DNA from: an uncultured Collinsella sp.
GTDB taxonomy: Bacteria; Actinomycetota; Coriobacteriia; Coriobacteriales; Coriobacteriaceae
Reading direction: 5' to 3'
Assembly (NCBI GenBank): GCA_900756725.1
Contig: CAAELJ010000085.1
Span: 1-9,631, forward strand
DNA: 9,631 nt
Shown here: positions 6,246-9,631 of the stretch, in pieces
Numbering within the stretch: position 1 is the stretch's first letter
How the letters are laid out: the number at the start of each line of letters is the position of its first letter
Program-made: the position numbers and the translations under genes
Notes under the pieces: model-generated
What the model was told of the DNA's origin: nothing
The model's input: only the letters and a program-made list of their open reading frames with translations
Databases searched by the model: none

Positions 6246-8331
6246 GGCCGAACTTACTGACCGCTTCGGGACCATGGTGTTCTCTGAGGAAGTCATGAAG
6301 GACTACCTCCCCAAGGACATTTGGAAGCGCCTTGCTGCAACCCTCGAGGGCGGTGAGCCGCTCGACCTGGATGTGGCCAACGCCGTTGCCCATGCCATGA
6401 AGGTCTGGGCCATCTCCAAGGGCGCGACGCACTACGCGCACTGGTTCCAGCCGCTTTCGGGCATTACTTCCGAGAAGCACGACAGCTTCCTCGAGCCCAA
6501 CCACGACGGCACCGCCATTACCAAGTTTACGGGCAAGAACCTCATCCAGGGCGAGCCCGATGCCTCGAGCTTCCCCAACGGCGGCCTGCGCGCCACCTTC
6601 GAGGCCCGTGGCTACACCGCTTGGGACCCCACCAGCCCCGCCTTTATCAAGGACGATGTCCTGTGCATCCCCACGGCTTTCTGCTCCTACACGGGCGAGG
6701 CCCTGGACAAGAAGACCCCGCTGCTGCGCTCCATGACCGCACTCTCGCGTGAGTCCAAGCGCGTTTTGGCACTGTTTGGCAAGACCCCCAAGAAGGTCGT
6801 TCCTTCCGTGGGCGACGAGCAGGAGTACTTCCTGATCAAGAAGGACGCCTACCGCAAGCGCAAGGACCTGGTCATCACCGGCCGCACCCTCTTTGGTGCT
6901 GCTCCCTGCAAGGGTCAGGAGCTCGAGGAGCACTACTTTGGCGCTATCCGCCCCACTGTCTCGGCCTATATGAAGGATTTGGACGATGAACTGTGGGCGC
7001 TTGGCATTCCCGCCAAGACCAAGCACAACGAGGTTGCTCCCTGCCAGCATGAGCTCGCCCCGGTCTATGGCGAGGTCAACGAGGCCATCGACCAGAATCT
7101 GGTCATGATGGAGAAAATGAAGCTCATCGCCTCCCGCCACGACTTGGTCTGCCTGCTGCACGAGAAGCCCTTCGAGGGCATCAACGGTTCGGGCAAGCAC
7201 AACAACTGGTCGCTTGGCACCGAGTCCGAGAATCTGCTCGATCCGGGCGACACCCCGCTCGACAACCTGCAGTTCATCGTCTTCCTCACCGCGGTGATCG
7301 AGGCCGTCGATAACTATCAGGAGCTCCTGCGTGCCTCCGTTGCCTCGGCCGGCAACGATCATCGTCTGGGCGCCAACGAGGCTCCTCCGGCGATTATGTC
7401 CATCTTCCTGGGCGACCAGCTTACCGAGGTCGTCGAGAAGATCATCGATGGCAAGGCTTCCGTCCATGCCACGCGCGGCGTGCTCGACCTGGGCGCCGAT
7501 ACCCTGCCCAAGCTGATGCAGGACAACACCGACCGCAACCGCACCTCCCCGTTTGCCTTCACCGGCAACAAGTTCGAGTTCCGTGCCTGCGGCTCCGAGC
7601 AGAACGTCTCCGACTCCAACCTGGTGCTCGATGCCGCCGTGGCCAAGTCGCTCAAGTCCTTCGCCGACGCGCTTGAGGGTACGCCCGAGGATGAGTTCCA
7701 GGACGCCGCGCTCGAGTACTGCAAGAAGGTCCTGACCGACCACCAGCGCATCCTCTTTTCCGGCGATGGCTACTCCGACGAGTGGCCCGTTGAGGCCGAG
7801 AAGCGCGGCCTTGCCAACAACAAGACCACGGCCGACGCCCTGCCCGCCTTTGTTTCCGATAAGGCCATTGCGCTCTTTGAGGAGACGGGTGTCCTGACCA
7901 AGGCCGAGGCCCAGTGCCGCTACGACTGCAAGCTCGAGAAGTACAACAAGCTCATGAACATCGAGGCCACCACGATGGTTCGCGAGGCGCGTCGTACCTA
8001 TCGCCCGGTCATTACTGCCTATGCCACCAAGGTCGCTAAGGGCCTTGAGACTATTCGTGCCGCTGGTGCGGAGGCCGCCATGCAGTGCGAGCAGAACACG
8101 CTCAACAAGCTCTGCAACGGTATCACCGCCATCAACGACTCCATCAAGGCGCTCGATGCCGTGCATCAGAAGGCCGAAGCCCTCGATGGTCAGGAGCAGG
8201 CCAACGTGTACGCGCACGAGGTCGTTCCCGCTATGGATACGCTGCGCGCCGCCGTGGATGCCATGGAGGAGATCGTGGCCGCCGACTACTGGCCGGTCCC
8301 GACCTACGACGACATTCTGTTCTATGTGTAA
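6244..8331 (+). CDS. glnN: Glutamine synthetase type III
   Basis: Makes glutamine from glutamate, ammonia and ATP; cytosolic oligomer. The 695-residue length fits type III (about 700), much longer than types I and II (about 350-470). Family blocks include the N-terminal GEPDASSFPNGGLRATFEAR (103-122) with YTAWDPTSPAF after it, the metal-binding GDEQEYFL (190-197), APCQHELAPVYGEVNEAIDQ (265-284), the ATP-site region NGSGKHNNWS (314-323), HRLGANEAPP (373-382), NRTSPFAFTGNKFEFRACGS (432-451) and a long helical type III C-terminus. The open frame extends 21 codons upstream, but ATG at 6244 follows AAGGGAG and begins MAELTDRFG as expected. Codon choice is strongly biased (AAG, GAG, CTC, GGC), suggesting high expression. 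It is monocistronic: divergent to metF and closed by a strong terminator. Regulation probably lies in the structured leader. Symbols glnN, glnA3 and glnA are all used for this family. Confidence 0.97.
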   Translation: MAELTDRFGTMVFSEEVMKDYLPKDIWKRLAATLEGGEPLDLDVANAVAHAMKVWAISKGATHYAHWFQPLSGITSEKHDSFLEPNHDGTAITKFTGKNLIQGEPDASSFPNGGLRATFEARGYTAWDPTSPAFIKDDVLCIPTAFCSYTGEALDKKTPLLRSMTALSRESKRVLALFGKTPKKVVPSVGDEQEYFLIKKDAYRKRKDLVITGRTLFGAAPCKGQELEEHYFGAIRPTVSAYMKDLDDELWALGIPAKTKHNEVAPCQHELAPVYGEVNEAIDQNLVMMEKMKLIASRHDLVCLLHEKPFEGINGSGKHNNWSLGTESENLLDPGDTPLDNLQFIVFLTAVIEAVDNYQELLRASVASAGNDHRLGANEAPPAIMSIFLGDQLTEVVEKIIDGKASVHATRGVLDLGADTLPKLMQDNTDRNRTSPFAFTGNKFEFRACGSEQNVSDSNLVLDAAVAKSLKSFADALEGTPEDEFQDAALEYCKKVLTDHQRILFSGDGYSDEWPVEAEKRGLANNKTTADALPAFVSDKAIALFEETGVLTKAEAQCRYDCKLEKYNKLMNIEATTMVREARRTYRPVITAYATKVAKGLETIRAAGAEAAMQCEQNTLNKLCNGITAINDSIKALDAVHQKAEALDGQEQANVYAHEVVPAMDTLRAAVDAMEEIVAADYWPVPTYDDILFYV

Positions 8332-8354
8332 CAGACACGTTTGATTTTGCGTGT

Positions 8355-8390
8355 GAAGGGGTCTCGCCTGTGTGAGGCCCCTTCTTTTTT
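8355..8390 (+). terminator. Intrinsic terminator of the glutamine synthetase gene
   Basis: GAAGGGGTCTC (8355-8365) pairs with GAGGCCCCTTC (8374-8384) over 11 bp with one T-G wobble and an 8-nt loop, followed at once by six T (8385-8390). It lies 23 bp after the stop codon. A canonical Rho-independent terminator. Confidence 0.93.
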
Positions 8391-8514
8391 GCCGCTTTGA
8401 CCTGCTTTGAACTTGCAGCCGAGCGGGCGTTTCACGCGGGACATCTTAAAAGTTGTAACCTGTTTTGGCACGCGGACGTTTCGGCCGTTTGTTCATAAAG
8501 GGGAGGATTATCCG

Positions 8515-9276
8515 ATGAAGGTATTCGATATCGTGTTTAGCCCGACCGGCGGAACGGAAAAGGCGTCTGGCTACATTGCCAATGCGTTGGAAGGGGAAAC
8601 CGTTGCTGTAGATCTGACCGATAGCGGGCTTGGTTTTCGCACGGTTGCGATGACAAAAGAGGATGTAGCCGTGATCGCGGTATCCTCGTATGGCGGGCGA
8701 GTCCCGGCTGTGGCTGCGGAGCGCTTGGGTATGATGCGGGGAAACGGTGCGCAGGCGGTTCTGGTTTGTGTTTACGGAAACCGCGCGTATGAGGACACGC
8801 TGGTCGAGCTTGAGGATGCGGCGAAAGATGCGGGCTTTCGGGTGATCGCGGCGGTTTCTGCCATCGCCGAGCATTCTATTGTTCGCCAGTTTGCAGCCGG
8901 TCGGCCTGATGCACAGGACGCGGCGCAGCTCGCTGGGTTTGCGGATCAGATTCAGCAAAAGATGTCTGCAGGAGATGCTTCTGAGCCGGCTATTCCGGGT
9001 AATCGTCCCTATAAGAAGGCCGGGGGTACCGGCATGGTGCCTAGGGCCACAAAGGAGTGCACCGCCTGCGGGGCTTGCGTCGCAGCGTGTCCCGTTGGCG
9101 CTATCGATAAAGACGATCCCAAGCGGGTGGACAAAAAGGCCTGCATTTCCTGCATGCGCTGCATTGCCGTATGTCCGTGGGGCGCTCGCGCGGTAAATCC
9201 CGTCATGCTCTCTGCGACTACCAAGATGTTGAGCAAAGTTTGTGCCGAGCGGAAGGAGTGCGAGCTGTTTATCTAG
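8515..9276 (+). CDS. EFR1-type protein: flavodoxin-like domain plus 2x[4Fe-4S] ferredoxin
   Basis: A 253-residue electron-transfer protein. The N-terminal flavodoxin-like part (1-150) starts MKVFDIVFSPTGGTEKAS, with the FMN phosphate-loop SPTGGT at 9-14, and has SSYGGRVP (57-64) and a VLVCVYGNR strand (82-90). A linker of about 25 residues leads to a bacterial-type double ferredoxin: Cys182, 185, 188, 192 (CTACGACVAACP) and Cys210, 213, 216, 220 (CISCMRCIAVCP). This is the EFR1 layout common in anaerobes; its physiological partner is not established. There is no signal peptide, so it is probably cytosolic. The frame is open 36 codons further upstream, but ATG at 8515 is preferred: GGGGAGG lies 8 nt before it and the flavodoxin strand begins there. 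Codon use is clearly less biased than in the preceding glutamine synthetase gene (more GCG, GGG, TTT), which suggests lower expression. It stands alone between two terminators. The 124 bp before it show no clear promoter. Confidence 0.93.
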   Translation: MKVFDIVFSPTGGTEKASGYIANALEGETVAVDLTDSGLGFRTVAMTKEDVAVIAVSSYGGRVPAVAAERLGMMRGNGAQAVLVCVYGNRAYEDTLVELEDAAKDAGFRVIAAVSAIAEHSIVRQFAAGRPDAQDAAQLAGFADQIQQKMSAGDASEPAIPGNRPYKKAGGTGMVPRATKECTACGACVAACPVGAIDKDDPKRVDKKACISCMRCIAVCPWGARAVNPVMLSATTKMLSKVCAERKECELFI

Positions 9277-9317
9277 CGCAGGGGCTTTGAGTCTTCTTCA
9301 TCTAATGTCAAGAAAGA

Positions 9318-9360
9318 ACGAACCCGTGCGATGGTAACTCGCACGGGTTCGTACATTTTT
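9318..9360 (+). terminator. Intrinsic terminator after the EFR1-type gene
   Basis: ACGAACCCGTGCGA (9318-9331) and TCGCACGGGTTCGT (9339-9352) are perfect 14-bp complements around the loop TGGTAAC, followed by ACA and five T (9356-9360). On the minus strand the downstream side reads TCTTTCTT, so it may also stop transcription coming from the tRNA side. Confidence 0.9.
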
Positions 9361-9364
9361 GAGT

Positions 9365-9382
9365 TGGTGCCCCCAGCGGGAT
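9365..9382. repeat. Direct repeat copy 1: duplicate of the tRNA-Glu 3' end
   Basis: TGGTGCCCCCAGCGGGAT is identical to 9554-9571. Read on the minus strand it is ATCCCGCTGGGGGCACCA, that is, the last part of the T-stem, the 3' acceptor strand, the discriminator and the encoded CCA of the tRNA-Glu. There is no matching tRNA body next to this copy. Duplicated tRNA 3' ends are typical of attachment sites left by integrating elements, but they can also arise from dispersed tRNA-flanking repeats. Confidence 0.85.
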
Positions 9383-9510
9383 GTCCGCGTGCGGCTGGCG
9401 CCGCCCGCTTCCGCTGCGTCGCTTCACTCCTTGCGCGCTGCGCTGGAAAACGCTTGCGCGTTTCCTCAGCTCCGCACCCTGTCGGGTTCGAATCCCGGCA
9501 CATGGGTAGC
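9383..9510. repeat. GC-rich repeat-like segment with an isolated tRNA T-arm
   Basis: The stretch between the duplicated tRNA end and the tRNA terminator has no plausible gene. It contains a hairpin GGAAAACGC-TTGC-GCGTTTCC (9445-9465, one bulged A). It also holds a perfect T-arm on the plus strand, TCGGG-TTCGAAT-CCCGG (9482-9498), in the opposite orientation to the tRNA-Glu and without acceptor, D- or anticodon arms. Open frames across it encode low-complexity Arg/Ala/Ser-rich peptides and are not credible. It looks like a mosaic of tRNA-derived and repetitive DNA. Whether it is repeated elsewhere cannot be judged from this window. Confidence 0.5.
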
Positions 9511-9542
9511 AAAAAGCCCGCTACCGAATTGGCAACGGGCTT
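9511..9542 (-). terminator. Intrinsic terminator of tRNA-Glu
   Basis: On the minus strand AAGCCCGTTGCC pairs with GGTAGCGGGCTT over 12 bp (two G-T wobbles) around the loop AATTC (stem 9542-9514), and the last stem bases run into TTTTT (9515-9511). It starts 12 bp after the tRNA CCA end. Confidence 0.9.
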
Positions 9543-9553
9543 CTCAGATTCTG

Positions 9554-9571
9554 TGGTGCCCCCAGCGGGAT
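9554..9571. repeat. Direct repeat copy 2, within the tRNA-Glu 3' end
   Basis: The second exact copy of TGGTGCCCCCAGCGGGAT. It is the genuine 3' end of the tRNA-Glu gene (CCA, discriminator, acceptor strand and start of the T-stem, on the minus strand). The bases on either side differ from those around 9365-9382 (G against T before; T against G after), so the identity is exactly 18 bp. Confidence 0.9.
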
Positions 9572-9630
9572 TCGAACCCGCGATATCCACCTTGAAAGGG
9601 TGGCGTCCTTGGCCGCTAGACGATGGGGAC
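9554..9630 (-). tRNA. tRNA-Glu (anticodon TTC)
   Basis: Folds as a complete cloverleaf on the minus strand: acceptor GTCCCCA/TGGGGGC (one T-G pair), D-stem GTCT/GGAC with loop AGCGGCCAA, anticodon stem CCACC/GGTGG with loop CTTTCAA, variable loop ATATC, and T-arm GCGGG-TTCGAAT-CCCGC. The anticodon TTC (9596-9594) reads the Glu codons GAA and GAG. The discriminator is A and CCA is encoded. The 77 nt include CCA. The gene is complete, with only one base of window beyond its 5' end, so its promoter is not visible. Confidence 0.97.
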
Positions 9631-9631
9631 A

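Noticed and set aside
6193..8217. A 674-codon open frame on the minus strand, antisense to glutamine synthetase.
   Set aside because: Same cause: strong G/C third-position bias of a highly expressed gene keeps the opposite frame open. The Gly/Val/Leu-rich product matches nothing I recognise.
8407..8514. Longer N-terminus for the EFR1-type protein from an upstream ATG at 8407.
   Set aside because: No ribosome binding site fits that ATG, the extra 36 residues are not flavodoxin-like, and the ATG at 8515 has an excellent GGGGAGG in front.
9365..9510. A second tRNA gene next to tRNA-Glu.
   Set aside because: Only a 3' acceptor end on one strand and a lone T-arm on the other are present; no anticodon or D-arm and no pairing acceptor strand.
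9359..9595. Small open frames running through the tRNA-Glu and the repeat (about 78 and 105 codons).
   Set aside because: They encode tRNA-derived peptides such as WCPQRDSNPRYPP, a familiar annotation artefact next to tRNA genes.
1..9631. CRISPR array, transposase, phage genes or a defence system.
   Set aside because: No regularly spaced direct repeats and no mobile-element or defence proteins are seen; the coding content is core metabolism.

Overview
The window looks like chromosomal DNA of a high-GC anaerobic actinobacterium of the Coriobacteriia, most likely Collinsella or a close relative. This is an inference from codon usage (strong G/C third positions), the gene content (type III glutamine synthetase, EFR1-type flavodoxin/ferredoxin protein, UPF0210 protein, split MetH) and the overall feel of the proteins; no rRNA or species marker is present. 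Six protein genes and one tRNA are supported.

Left half (119-5817, all on the minus strand, transcribed right to left): a methionine/one-carbon cluster. metF (methylene-THF reductase) makes methyl-THF. The next gene, overlapping metF by one base (TAATG), encodes a stand-alone AdoMet-dependent reactivation domain of methionine synthase with a Cys-rich tail. Nine bases further on is a MetH that has the homocysteine, folate and cobalamin modules but no reactivation domain. The three genes therefore make up a complete cobalamin-dependent methionine synthase system split over two polypeptides, plus its methyl donor enzyme. After a 108-bp gap holding a strong hairpin comes a UPF0210/PFL-family (DUF711) gene of unknown function. 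The first 118 bases hold only a hairpin.

Middle (5818-6243): a 426-bp divergent intergenic region between metF and the glutamine synthetase gene. It has no convincing gene but is unusually rich in inverted repeats: a two-step hairpin with symmetric internal loops (5967-6022), then six consecutive hairpins (6057-6245) in the presumed 5' leader of the glutamine synthetase mRNA, one of which contains a T-box-like sequence. No known riboswitch class can be assigned by eye.

Right half: a plus-strand glutamine synthetase type III gene (6244-8331) with a textbook terminator, then a plus-strand EFR1-type protein (flavodoxin-like domain plus two 4Fe-4S clusters, 8515-9276) with its own strong terminator. 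The window ends with a minus-strand tRNA-Glu(TTC) and its terminator. Downstream of the tRNA, 189 bp away, an exact 18-bp copy of the tRNA 3' end occurs beside a GC-rich repeat-like segment carrying an isolated T-arm on the opposite strand. This looks like a recombination scar or intergenic repeat.

Most of the window is ordinary core metabolism. The parts worth a second look are the structured glutamine synthetase leader, the split MetH arrangement with its Cys-tailed activator, and the tRNA-derived repeat at the right end.
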